The notes below the pieces were generated by a model. The model searched no databases, was not told the origin of the DNA, and was given only the letters and a program-made list of their open reading frames with translations. DNA of 64,000 nucleotides from Ecdyonurus torrentis (lineage: Eukaryota; Arthropoda; Insecta; Ephemeroptera; Heptageniidae), in the NCBI GenBank assembly GCA_949318235.1, contig OX439131.1, positions 28,292,489-28,356,488 of the forward strand, read 5' to 3'. Positions 1 to 13,200 of this stretch are shown here, one piece after another. Position numbers and translations under genes: made by a program. Position 1 is the stretch's first letter. Each line of letters begins with the position of its first letter.

Positions 1-1084
1 GTCTATATATTTTTCTATTATTTCACACTACGTTGGTTTTTGTATTATGCAAATTTATAATTTAATAAATACATATTCTATGACATTATTATAAACGTCT
101 ATAAAACATAGAATTCTAATTGCTCTAATTATACTTAAATGAGCCTATATAAAATTTAAATTTTACAAAAATATTATCATGATTATTTGTAAGAGTATAC
201 ACAAATTTATTAAACTCTGATATCAATGTAATATGACAGAATATTTTTGTTAATTTTTATTGACTTGAATTTTTTAAGTATACTAATGAGTAATTAAATT
301 TATTAGAAAATGCTGTGGACAAGATATAAAAGGTGTCGCGGAAATGATTAATGAGGATAAAACAAAAACTTGATAGCCCCATCAGAAATTGATTTTTTTT
401 TTTTTTTAACTTTTTCAATAATTGAAAACCGCGTATATTGGTCCACAACACAACTCACACCCACACACATGCGAGTAAGTGGAGTGAGTGGATCGATGGT
501 TGACACAGCCAGGAACATTCGTCACTGCACACAAGCCAAGCAAACATGAAAGCTATTGTTGTCCAGTAAATCAGAGGCAATTGGAAAGCGAGCTAGGTTA
601 ATGATGATTGTGATGTTAGCTAGCTCATTTGTATTTATATGTTGTATTCTCTCCCTAGAGCTTGATATACCAATACACATACAATCAAACTAAACTACTC
701 ATGTAAGCTAATAATACTTGCACAACAAACACTATACATTATTTATATATATTATTTTAGTTTATATAAACTGTTTAACGATTTATCGATATTAAAAAGT
801 TTACGAATAATTTTAAATATCATGACAGTCGTTTGTTCATCCATTTAATAATGCCTTACTATTTTATATATAAGTGCTTACCATACTTAACGTACATAAA
901 AGTATTGACATTCCTTCCCATAAACTGTCAATAATAAATAAATACACAAATACAATAATAACGTTTAAAACTGTATAAAATATGTTGACAGTAATGTAAT
1001 AAACATCAATTATTTGATTTTTTTTTAATATTTCATGCACGTACATTAAAAAAATATATTTTTTAAACATTAAAAAATTAGATT

Positions 1085-1193
<109 letters not shown>

Positions 1194-1578
1194 TTACGTC
1201 CAAACTTTTTGTAGTAAAATGTCAGATAGCAAAATGTGTTATTGACAATCATATTTTTATATTTTATATAAAAGCAAATGTTGAGAACTAAAAGAATAAT
1301 TTAATTTAATATACTGAAAATACATGAGAGAAAAAACTTTGTCCTCTCTCTCTGCTCTATAATGTACATTTATATACTATGATGTCAGGTGTCGCAACCC
1401 TTTATTGTTAATCAAATTGTCACATCACAAGTCAGCATAGAATAGAATAATAATAATAAAAAAATATATATATACACTCCTCTATACAGTACTCGTATTT
1501 TACATTGTCTCTGTGTTTTATGTAAAAGGGACGTTTTTGACACAATTTATATTGCTAGTGTTCAAATCGAATTTTCTC

Positions 1579-1579
<1 letters not shown>

Positions 1580-1660
<81 letters not shown>
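1580..1660. repeat. (CT)n microsatellite
   Basis: About 80 bp of pure CT dinucleotide; any open frame across it is a repeat artefact. Confidence 0.95.
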
Positions 1661-1664
<4 letters not shown>

Positions 1665-3172
1665 GCTTATATTTTATCATATTTCCTGGGCAAGGGTGAT
1701 AAAAAGAGGGTGAGGAGAGAAGTGCGCAACGTGATGTGCTTTTAGCCTTTATATATTTACCACTACCGCCCATTGACAACCAACAAAGCTAATGCCCAAC
1801 CATATTTCTAGCTCTTTTGACGCAAAGTGTAAGAAACATTGAAAAAGAAAAAAAAAAAAAGTTTATACACTTCAGTACATAGCGAGTTAAACATGCAGAG
1901 GACCAATTATAAATATAACCTTTTAATTTCTCATACTTAAAAAAAATCAATCAATCAATCGTCATACATTTTACTGTTTCATTTCAAACATTTACATAAC
2001 TATGATTCTACTTTTTCTATAAATTTATTATTGAAGCACATAACATTAATTATAGGGATAGTTTTTTCTCCTATAGTATCAGTTGATTTAGTCTAGGTTT
2101 ATTTGCCTGATACGTGTTACGTATCCAATTTAAAACTGTAATAATATACGATACCTAAGATAAGCTATATAATATATAAACAATCTATGCTTTTATTTTT
2201 TATCATTTCTGCAGTTTTATTTAGCTCATTTTCCAAAATATTGATGTATGTTTAAAAATATATTATATTTATAAAACGACAATTTAAAAATAATCGCACA
2301 AGTACGCCACGTACTACTTTATAATTTAAGCATAATACACTTTAAGAAATAATAGAGAAATAAACTGTATTGATAACAACAATAAAAAGTAGAAGTTAGA
2401 TTGTACATAAGAAAAAACAGAGAAGAAAAAAATATGAGAGATAAAAGGCAAGATGAAAGAGACAGTGCGTGAGAGTGAGAGAGAGACTTTTGGGAATGCA
2501 ATTTTTGGCACTTTGATGCCTAATCTAATCATCAGGAGGTGATATATATTGAGTGCTAGACTGACACAAAAAAAGAGTGACGTGGCCAAGTATATATACA
2601 TGCATACCCTATAACAAACCAAAGGAGGAAGGGGGCAATAATAAAAGCATCCTATATACGTAAAAATACATGACAGTGAAAAGGTGAGAAATGTATTTTA
2701 TTCTCTTTCTCTTTTTAACTTTCAATTTACATATACAGAGGGGCAAAAATAATATAAATATAAAAGTTTTTAAATTAAAATTGACAGGAAGTCAAGAGAG
2801 ATGAAATTTATTGTTAAACTTTTTTTTTAACATTTGTCAAAAGCATTGCATTGTTCTTTAACTTGTTTATTGTACCTTTTCATCAATTTTATTATGCCTA
2901 TATTTTATTACAGATTTTTTTGTCATGCATTAAAAAAAATGAAAATGAAAATATTACAATTTTTATAGGGATTAAATGCTTAAACAATATAAATAAAAAA
3001 ATATATTGATATTTCTTTTCTATTCATAATTATTTTAAATTAGATATACACTGTATGGATATACTTATTTTAATTACGGCGTTAAAAAAATAAACTTTCA
3101 ATGCGTATTGTAAACAAAATAAATTAAGTGCATTTATAATGAAGAAAAAAAAATTGTTTTGCTTTTACACAT

Positions 3173-3479
3173 TTTAGGCGCAGAACACCTTGAGCAAAAA
3201 ATATGTCTTATATCCTAAAGTACCTAAATATATCAACGTTAATTTAGCTGGAGTCATTGATTCTACTTTCCATGCACGAAATGACAAATGCGGGTTTATG
3301 ACGTCACAACTCACTGGTCCACGCATTTGAAAACAGGCAAGGTGTGACCTCATAAACCCGCATTTACCATTTTGTGAAAAATAAATTAGAAATCAATATG
3401 ACTCCGGCCAAATCAACGTTGATATTTAGGTGTGTTATGATATAACAAATTTTTTGTTCAAGGTATTCTACGCCTTTAA
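3173..3479. mobile_element. MITE, 'GGCGTAGAACACC' family, copy 1
   Basis: Inverted-repeat element whose ends read GGCGCAGAACACCTTGA and the complement of TCAAGGTATTCTACGCC. Inner arms also pair (AAATGCGGGTTTATGACGTC against its complement). Copies 2 and 3 of the family are at 11301-11487 and 14046-14346, inside TAF1C introns. It carries one TGACGTCA (3299-3306). No coding capacity. Confidence 0.75.
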
Positions 3480-5379
3480 GAATTTGAGTTTGAGATATAT
3501 AGTTACAAAAATCATTAATTTTAATGAAAGCTAGACTACAAAAATAAATAATTGAATTACTTTACAACAAAAGAAGCTGGTAACAAATTTAATTTTTAGT
3601 TTGAAGTGTGATGATGTTATAATACATTATATGGTGTAATGTCCACCTCTGTGGTATATAAAGTTAGTATGAAGTTTCGTCTCGAGTGTTTGACCCTATA
3701 TAAAGTCCCTTGAGTGTGTGTGTGTGTAAAAGGTCCAATCTCTAGCTATATATATATACACTTACACTTCTTGTCAAAATGTAATTATATGGACCAGTAA
3801 AAGTCGATCCTTTTGCTTCTAAACAACCGTGCTTGACCATTTCTCTATATCTCGCACTATAATTACTCTTGTAACTTTTGGTTTCTCAACAGATCAAAAT
3901 ATGTGAAAATGTATAGTTTGTTTTAGATAATACTGTAGGTACAGTTTCATTTTGTTATTTGATAGATGTATATCAGTTCTATAATATTATTACCTGTGCG
4001 ATGTCATATTATTATATGCATAAAATTATCATATTATTATTGTTCCTAAAGAATCAGTAATTAAATCTTGATTTATTAATAAAATGAAAATAATTTTCTC
4101 AAACGATTGAGCATATTATTCATATTTTATTTAATATCATAGAAATATAATATTATGAAGTAAATCTGATACATACACTATTACCAGAATGATTTTTAAT
4201 TTTATCAGGGAAATAAATATGATGCCAAAACCTTTGGCAACTTGTACACGCATTAAAATAATAATAACTATATAATATACGTATAAATACGAGCTTTTTA
4301 GTTAGTAGCGTCCGACTAGTTGCCTATACTCGCAGGGGCTCTCACTGCTATATATGTGTATATCTCTCCCAGTCTCCGCACTTATTCAAATAATTTAAAA
4401 GTTTCTTGTTGCGCTACGGATTATATTTGTTACTCCGTTATATCCTTTATTGTTTTATATTTATTTTATACATATTCATTATCTCGCTTATGCTCGTGCA
4501 ATTATAGGGACTGCAGTGTTGATGTATAATATTGACTATTTATTACAATGGTTTCTGATTTAAAATATTTGTAAATAAAAAGACTACAGTATTATTTGCT
4601 ACTTTTCAAATATACTATTGTGTGGATTTGAATTAAACTGAAGGGGCGTGACAGACATTGATCGCTCTATCACTATCTCATATCTCCCGCACTCTTTGCG
4701 TATACACTACAGTATATTATATATATATTTATAGGCGCCAGCTTACAGAATATGGCGGAAAAGTAAGACAATTTGACGCACTTTTTTTTTTTTTTTTTAA
4801 CTTACTGGTAGCAAAAGCGCTATTTTTGTTATCAAATAAAATATAAACAAATAAGATTATATGAAAAAAAAAAAAGGGCAACACAGGATTAGAGTAACGT
4901 TCGAGACACAGCATTTGTTAAACAATAATATTTAAATTTAAAAAGCCACAAATTATGTTATTATTACATTCAACAATTATTAATAATTTTGTCTATAGCA
5001 TGTTGAATAGAGCTATATACAGCAGCTATACATACTATTATTATTTTTATTTAATTAATAAGACTCTAAATTTATTTAAAAAAATCTTATGTTTAGTCAA
5101 TCATATATAGTATAATATACTATGACAGATCTTCTTTATTTCACTTTATCTATTTTTCAAACTCGATTGTTCATAGCATAGTAAAAATTTAAATATAACT
5201 GTATTATTTCAGAAATTAATAAAGAACATTTCTGTGGCTGTCCTTTTTTTATTGCGAGTTTTTTTTATTTTGTAGTTGCACTAAATATTTTAGTCAATAT
5301 AGAAAGCAAAATGTTATATTTAATTTTCTTATTTATATAATATTTGATTTACCAATATTATGTAATACTATATAATACG

Positions 5380-5415
<36 letters not shown>

Positions 5416-5664
5416 CTTGAGGGTTGAAGGAGCACATAATTTCCTTGAATCTTTTGCTGAACACCATAATATATAAAGTTTATGTATTTTTTTTTGATCT
5501 GGGTGTGCAGGCGTGCCGAATTACCGCACGAATGCCTGCTAGCCCTCACGTATTTTTGCCAATAACAGTTTCTGACCGGCTATTTGTACACTATGAAGAA
5601 GGGAGTTTGAACCATCAGGTGCTACCAAGAATATAAACAAGATTCCACTATTGAAGATATACAG

Positions 5665-5759
<95 letters not shown>

Positions 5760-6661
5760 TAAAAGTAAAAAGAGCTGAAAGAAAAATAAAATCACTTGAT
5801 AAAATACCCTAGAGATTAGAAGTGAAACTTATTCTTGATGGCAAAGTTGCTTGTTTGAAATTCTAGCCACCTGCGAGCGAGTCAAGGGATCTCAACAAGA
5901 AACAGACGCTATATACTTTGCAGACAAACGTTCCAACCAACATAAACCTCGTTACCTCTACGCGATAGCCACTGATCTTTTGCTTTGCTTACAGGCAAAA
6001 ACTTGCTTTTTGTCGACAGAAAACTTTTTATGCATATAATTTGTTTTTATATATATTTTTTTTCTATTTGGCTTATATTTAACATTATATATGCATGAAA
6101 TTGTGCAATATTATATATAACAAAATAAACAAAATGCTGGGAGTTATATAATTATGAAACATCATTAGTTAGTAGATATCATATTATTATTTTAAATAAT
6201 TAGGGGTGTTTTGAATAAAAGACTTGCCAAGTATATTTTTTTTCCAATTCATGCTTGTTTTTATTTTTTTAGTAAAAATAAATATTTGTCACAAATTATA
6301 ACACAAATAATTAACATTTATAATAAATTCATTATTATTTATATTTTTTTAGTAATTATTATTTATTTATTAATTCAGTACGTACTTTCATATAAAAAAT
6401 ATAGTGTAAAAAATGTGTACATAAAGACAAATCAGAGCATTGCGTTTAATTAGTTTTCTATCTAACATGCTCTGATCCACTATGTACAGTACTATTACCT
6501 TTTATGTATTCATTTTTTAATATGAATATATCAACGGCAATATTTTTTACCTTTTTATTTAATTTATACATAACATTGAGGTATTATTTTAATTTATATA
6601 AGTAAAATAAAAGCAATATTCAAATTTCCATGCATATCAAAATTAATTTAATGCAATGATA
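3480..6661. other. Intergenic, no gene recognised
   Basis: AT-rich DNA with a poly-T run (5381-5413), a (TA)n run and scattered short frames without protein-like composition. Two TATA-like motifs (TATATAAAG near 3655 and near 3694) have no supported transcript downstream. Confidence 0.55.
5669..5750. repeat. (TA)n microsatellite
   Basis: About 80 bp of pure TA dinucleotide. Confidence 0.95.
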
Positions 6662-7085
6662 ATATGAAAGAAAAGAATAAAGGAAGCCAGCACTGGTTTC
6701 ACCAAACTCTCTGATTCTGTAAGAACTGAAGAAAGCACACACACACACAGAGTGAATGTCTGACAGAAGGTCCGCGGACAAAAGGCCCTGGGACAAAAGG
6801 CCCTGGCTGTGCGCACAGGTAAAGCATATCGGAGAGCGGCGCACGGGTAGGGTCTTTTGTCGTAGGGCCTTTTGTCTGCGGGCCTTCTGCCTGTATGCCC
6901 ACAGAGTTTAGAGGAGTTTAGTGCCAAAGCTATCCAATGTGTCAGTTTTTTTTTTTTTTTTTTTTTTTTTTTTATCCGAGCTAGCAAGATTTTACTGAAC
7001 TATGAGACTTGCTTCACTATAATAAGGCCGTTGCTGTTTTTCTTTCTTTTATATTATCAACCTAACTGCGATGATTTATTTTATT
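6662..7085. mobile_element. Foldback-1 element, copy a (interrupted)
   Basis: Left arm begins TATGAAAGAAAAGAATAAAG; the right arm has the family signature GCTAGCAAGATTTTACTGAA followed by an AAGGCCGTTGCTG segment. The centre is replaced by an unrelated 126-bp inverted-repeat element and a poly-T run (6945-6973). Same family as 7502-7858. Confidence 0.6.
6764..6889. mobile_element. Short MITE with ~40-bp terminal inverted repeats
   Basis: Ends are CAGAAGGTCCGCGGACAAAA and the complement of CAGAAGGCCCGCAGACAAAA. The repeats run about 40 bp with few mismatches and contain the unit GACAAAAGGCCC twice per arm. It is GC-rich compared with its surroundings and sits inside a Foldback-1 copy, so it inserted later. 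I found no clear target duplication. Confidence 0.7.
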
Positions 7086-7501
7086 TTATTTTGCACATAA
7101 TTTTAATAATTTTAGCAATCTTATGCTTGCAAGAAATATTATTTACAATAAAAGAAAATACTAGTCAATATTTATAAACTAATTAAAACTAACTTAAATT
7201 TAATTTAATGTTCATTGAAAAAAAAATAATAAAATTTGTATTGCCTCACAAAGCACAAATAGGGGAAAACAGACACAAATATTTTGTACATTAAATTAGG
7301 CACATTTCTGTTTTAAAATACTTGATAGTTAATTGTTGGTATATTACAACACAATTTACTTTTATTGTTCAGTTTTTCTAGTGTTATTTTAAGATTTAAG
7401 ACACTATTTGTCTCTTTAATACAAAATAAATATTATAGAACAATATATTTGAAATTAAGCCATATACAATTACAAATTAAATTTATTTATTTACAAAATC
7501 T

Positions 7502-7858
7502 AAATTTGAAAGAAAAGGATAGGAGAAACCAGCAAGGGCCTTACCATAGTAAAGAGAGTCCCATAGTTCAGTGAAAATCCCTTGCTAGCATAGATATAAA
7601 AAAACTAACACATTGGAAATATTTCGGCAATAAAATCCAAGAGGAATGGAGTGTCTGTAAGGACTGATGAAGGCATAATACACTCCATTCCTCTTGGAGT
7701 TGATTGCCGAAATATTTCCAATGTGTTTTTTATATCTGTGCTAGTAAGATTTTCACCGAACTATGGGACTCTCTTCAGTATGGTAAGGCCCTTGCTGGTT
7801 TCTCCTATCCTTTTCTTTCAAATTTATCATACATAACCGCGATGGTTTATTTTCCTTA
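7502..7858. mobile_element. Foldback-1 element, copy b (most complete)
   Basis: Nearly perfect palindrome. The left arm starts AAATTTGAAAGAAAAGGATA and the right arm ends with its complement at about 7825. Arms of roughly 150 bp flank a short loop near 7660-7670. The family consensus seems to extend outward to AACCGCGATGGTTTATTTTC (right, about 7836-7855). It lies just downstream of the TAF1C stop codon; its TTTATT at about 7847 reads AATAAA on the minus strand and may provide the TAF1C poly(A) signal. Confidence 0.8.
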
Positions 7859-7913
7859 ACATATCTCACAAAATCTAATTTATATTTTAAGAATATCATA
7901 TCACATATCATAT

Positions 7914-10135
7914 TTAGAATCCATCTGTTCTCCTGCGTTTTATTCCAGATACTGATTGCCTTGGTAAGCTCTGCCTTCTATTAGTAGCAATGGTAGTTGC
8001 ATCTTGAGATTCAGAGTATCCTATTTCTGACTGATGAGTTAGAGTCAAATTAATACGACCTGATTGTGATACCTCTGACATTTGAGAGAAAGGTGCAACA
8101 TCTTGTGAATCAAATTGTGAACCAAAGTGTGAAGCCTGAGAATCAGGTACTGCAGCTAATACATCAGTTGATAACCACTGATTTACACGATCAATGTTTT
8201 GTACAGGTGGAGGAAGAAGATAAATATCTTCTCCATAAGCTTTTGCTCTTTCTCCTTCCCACATATTAGCATCATTTATACCCCAAGCAGCGAGTAGCTT
8301 GGGTGCATATACATCTCTGTCTGAGAATAATTGCTTCCGAGATAACTGCCACAATAAAGGAGGAAGGTCTGTTGATTTAGGTGGATCAATGTTCTCAGGA
8401 ACTTTACTTGTTACTGTCAAGAGAGAGAAAAAAAATATTAAATACGATTTCCAAAACATTCCTAACAAAATATGCTTTGTTTTATTTGAAATTTTATCTA
8501 CTTTTGAAACTTACATAAATCTATCTGTTGAACTGTAGTTAACCAGTGTCATACATATTGCCCTTGTTGCATCCAAAGGGCATACTTGCATTTGGATACT
8601 TTTTCACAAAGGGCGTACTTGCATTTGGCTACTTTCTATACTGCATGTGCATCTGCCATAAGCTTAACATGCAAAAAAAAGTGCAAGAACACCCTTTGTG
8701 GTACGTAATGGATAAAAATGCAGGTGTACGCCTTTTGTAAGACAACCTTGAAAAGCAAATATGCCCTTTGGACGCAACAAGGGCGATATGTAATTTTAAT
8801 TATTATTAATTGTTGTGTTTAAACAGTCAACCAGGCTGACATTGAAACTCTAATCACGTGCATGCTTTAACTTTTCCCTCTCTTACTATACACAGAGCAC
8901 TTTGAAAGCACATCTGTGATTGGCTTTCAATTATACTCCGGATGACTGAATTATTATTATTATTTTACTGATGTGAAAACTTTTCTTTTAAAAATATCAA
9001 CTTACTAGGACAAATATAGAAATAAATAAAAATAATTAAACTTTTAAGGTGAAAAACTTACCTAATTTTTTTAAATGAGAAGTATTTAGAAATTCACTAA
9101 GGTACAAGGGAGGTAACTCCGAGTCCAATTCATGTTCTTTAATTTGCTCTTGCCACAAAGTGAGACTTGACAGCATTGACAATTCCTCTTCTTCTACATT
9201 CCTCTCAGCAAACCTTCGATTAATTCTCTGGCAAAACACATCTCCTGCTGCTGTAGCACAGAACACTGCAGGTCTTGGTAACGTCAAACAACAGATTCCA
9301 GTCAAGTTTAATTTCAGACGAGCTTGTACTGAAGGTTTTAAACAAAGTCCTTGTAAATTTGCTTCTTCCAAGGTGGTTTCTAGAGATCCAAGACAGTAGG
9401 GTTGACTACGACTCATAGGTAATACTTTCAAGTCCTCTCCAGGCCACTCATTAACTACAGACACTATATTTGGTTCTTCTGTACTTCCAAGACAAACTAT
9501 TTCCATTGATGGGGCTTCTTGACAAGTTTTGATAAATTGAGGAGGACTTTTCAGTAAATGATGCCAACTTTGTAGATACTGACCAGGGTGTCTAATATCC
9601 ATACTAAATAACTGATGATTTGATGCTATATACTGAAGTGTATCATTGGCAGAACTATTTTCACTGGCACTTATCTCTTCACAGGAATATGACATTGTAG
9701 AATTAAGTTTGAAAACTTCTGTTCCATTTTTACGATCCTACAAGATAAAAAAAAAATGGAAATATTAATTACTGCTTATAATTTTCTTAGTGTTTTTTAT
9801 GATAAGAAAAATATGGCATATTTGTTGTAAAGTTTTTGTTTTGAAATTTTATTGCCATGTTAAAAATATTTGACAAAACAAAACCAGGAAAAAAAATCCT
9901 ATAATATTTTCAATGTGTTAGTTATTTTAAATCTGTGCTACCAAGATTTTCATCGAACTATGGGACCCTCTTCACTATGGTAAGGCCCTTGCTGGTTTTC
10001 TCCTATCCTTTTCTTTCAATTTATCATAGTTATAATAATATTATTTAAATGTGATTTTTACTGTACTATGCATGGTATAAGGAGAGATGGTAGATGCACT
10101 CCTATGCTGCAACTGTCAGTTGCTGAAATAAATTC

Positions 10136-10224
<89 letters not shown>

Positions 10225-13200
10225 CTGCTCTTCGCGCGCTTCCCATTTCCATCACATTTTAAATTTTAACATGGGAAATTTTTGTTTTAATGAAATGTTA
10301 ACATTCATTTTTTTCAGAACTTAAACCAAATATGTTTTGTATAATTTTATTGTAAAATTCACATTATTAACTAAGTTAACTAAAATGCATATCAAAAAAT
10401 CGAAAAAATTATGCTGATTAATTTGGTGCAATTTTTATTGTAAACACTTCACGCGTTCAGAAGTTATGACAGATTTAGTGATTTTCCCCTATGCTTATGC
10501 ATTGGCACTTGATCGAAATGGGAAGGCGGGACACTCGCTAGCAGCGCTGACCTGATGTAATTATATTGCAAATCCGAGCATAGGAGTGCAACTACCATCT
10601 ATCCTTATATCATGGTGCTATGTAATAATTTATAAATTTATCTGTGCTAGAAAGATTTTGCAACAGGCTACAGCACAACGCTTCACTACAATAAGGCTCT
10701 TGTTTTTTGTTTTTGTTTGTTTGTTTTTTTTTTTGTTTTTTTTTTTTTTTCTTCTTCTATTATTTTCTTTTAAATTATCAAGCCTAACTGTTATGGTTCA
10801 TACTTTCCTAAGCTATTAACATCATATAGTTTTCTCTCTCTCTCCAATAAACTCCAAGAAAGATGGAGTGTGTTTTGTCTTCATCAGTCTTTATAGACTC
10901 AGAGAGAAACTATGAATGATATTAACTCGAGAGAACATAAAAATTTCTATACTTACTCGTAGATCAATCATTTGCATAGATTTTGGCTGAGTATAGAAGA
11001 GTATATGTGGAGACTTTTGACTATAATGTACACCTGACCACTGCCATGATGAATATGTGTTTTGATCTTCTTCGAAAACAATCTTAGCTTTACTACAAAA
11101 CAGACAGGAAAAGAATACAATAATTTTAATAACAATAATACAGGATGCATAAATTTGAGACATATATTATAGACTTGTGTTCCAAAATATTTTCATTCAA
11201 ATACCATATACGAAAATTTCATTAAGCTTATAAAATTGAACAGTTGCAATTTTGTTATTATTAGGTATAGAACACTTTTTAGACAAAGCATTGAAATATT
11301 AAAGGCGTAGAACACCTTGAACAAAAAAAGTTGTGTAATATCCTAACAAACCTGAAAATCAACATTGATTTGGCATTTTGTGAATGGAAAATAAATTAGA
11401 AATCAATGACTTCGACCAAATCAACGTTGATTTTCAGGTTTGTTAGGATATTACACAACTTTTTTTTTCAAGGTGTTCTACACCTTTCAGGAGGATAAAA
11501 CATCACGGTTAGGTATGCTAAATTTGAAAGAAAAGGATATGAGAAACCAGCACGGGCTTTACCATAGTGGAGAGAGTCCCATAGCTCAGTGAAAATCTTG
11601 CTAGCACAGAAATAAAAAAACTAACACATTAGACATATTTTGGCAATAAACTCCAAGAGAGATGGAGTGTGTTTTGCCTTCATCACAGTTTCTCTCTGAC
11701 GTAAGTCTTATGGGTCTGTCACTATGCTTTGGGCCCTTGCTGGTTTTTCCTAACCTTTTCTTTCAAATTTATCAAAAAATTGAAATATTCTTATACATAG
11801 TTTTACTTGGGAGCTTGTTGGCAAATACTAAGATAATACTGTATAATTACAATAGACTCACAAGGTGGAAGTGACATCACGTAAACAGTTTCGCTTATGG
11901 AAATAAACTTTGTTGTTAACTATTCAAGTGTCATCACAACTGCTATTGAGCCCAGGGTGAGCATATACTAAAAACACACACCACCCATTTTTTTACATAG
12001 GATTTTAAAATATATACCGGTAATTAAGAAATGAAAACCATTTTGGTTAAAATATATTATCTATCAAAGGAAAGACTAGAAAAACCAACAAGTGCCTTGC
12101 CTCGATTAAGTCTCTTCACCTAGTATGGATTGTGGTAAGGAGCTCGTTGGTTTTCTTAGTCTTCCTTTGATACTGTGTCATGCAGTAGAAACAAGTTTGC
12201 AGCTGATAGATGAAGACAAATCTTTCGTAAACAACACAGAAGTATTTTCACTTAAATTTACAACACATTATTATTAGATATCAATTTAATTTAAAAATTA
12301 TTTCAATATTTGCATGCTCATTAGAAAAATTTCATTGAATTATTGGTGTCTTACTTTTTGATAATGTCCCAAATTTTCATGCCACCCTGCGCAGTTGTCA
12401 CGCTATATTGTGCTCGACCCCAGGGATTGATGGCTAAGGATGTGTAGGGAGTATGCTCAGAAGAGCTTGTGTGTACAGAATATAGACAACATATTGGTTT
12501 TCGCTTGCAGAGATACAAAGAGCACTTGTTACGCTGTCGTATACCAACCAAACCTAAAATAAATAGAAAAATAAATTATTTATTCATCCCAATGGTAGGT
12601 AGTAATAACATGCACTTAAACAAAACTAATAAGTATTTTGACAAATTTATTAATAAACAACAGAATAATAAAAACAATATGTACAAAAAGAAGTACCAAT
12701 TTTAATATTTTGATGAAGTATTGACAAGTATTTGATTGATTTAATGGAAATTGGAAAGCAATGCATTTTGCATAAGTTATTAAAGGCAAGAATTGGCCAC
12801 CACCTTACCACAATAATGTCCATAGCTGGACAAAGATCTTGATAGCACTGTTTACACAAATCAATTAAAGGAAAAAACCATCGGGGTTAGGATCAATAAT
12901 AAAGAACAGGATAGAATGAATTAAGACGTTTGAAGTGCAAAAGCCCTCTTCTTCAATTGCTTTAAAGTGAAGGAGAAGGTTGTTGGTCTTAAAACATCTT
13001 ATTATTTGTAAATATTTTTGTAAATGCCACAGTTAAGCTAAGGTTGTTTTTTTCCTATTCTTTCCCTAAAATTTAAAAGTATTTGTTCCTCAAGATAAAC
13101 AAGACCAAGCATTTATATATTGATGCCTCCGCGTCAAAAGCGAGCATCTACACTTTCCAGATTTCCAAAAAACGACTATCTACACTTTCCGAGCAGCGCA

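Noticed and set aside
3640..3720. Two TATA-like boxes as promoters of an unseen gene
   Set aside because: No open frame or splice structure downstream; TATATAAA is expected by chance in such AT-rich DNA.
9160..9399. Plus-strand open frames inside TAF1C exons (also 8066-8269 and 12469-12705)
   Set aside because: Shadows of the minus-strand coding exons, with no domain or splice evidence of their own.
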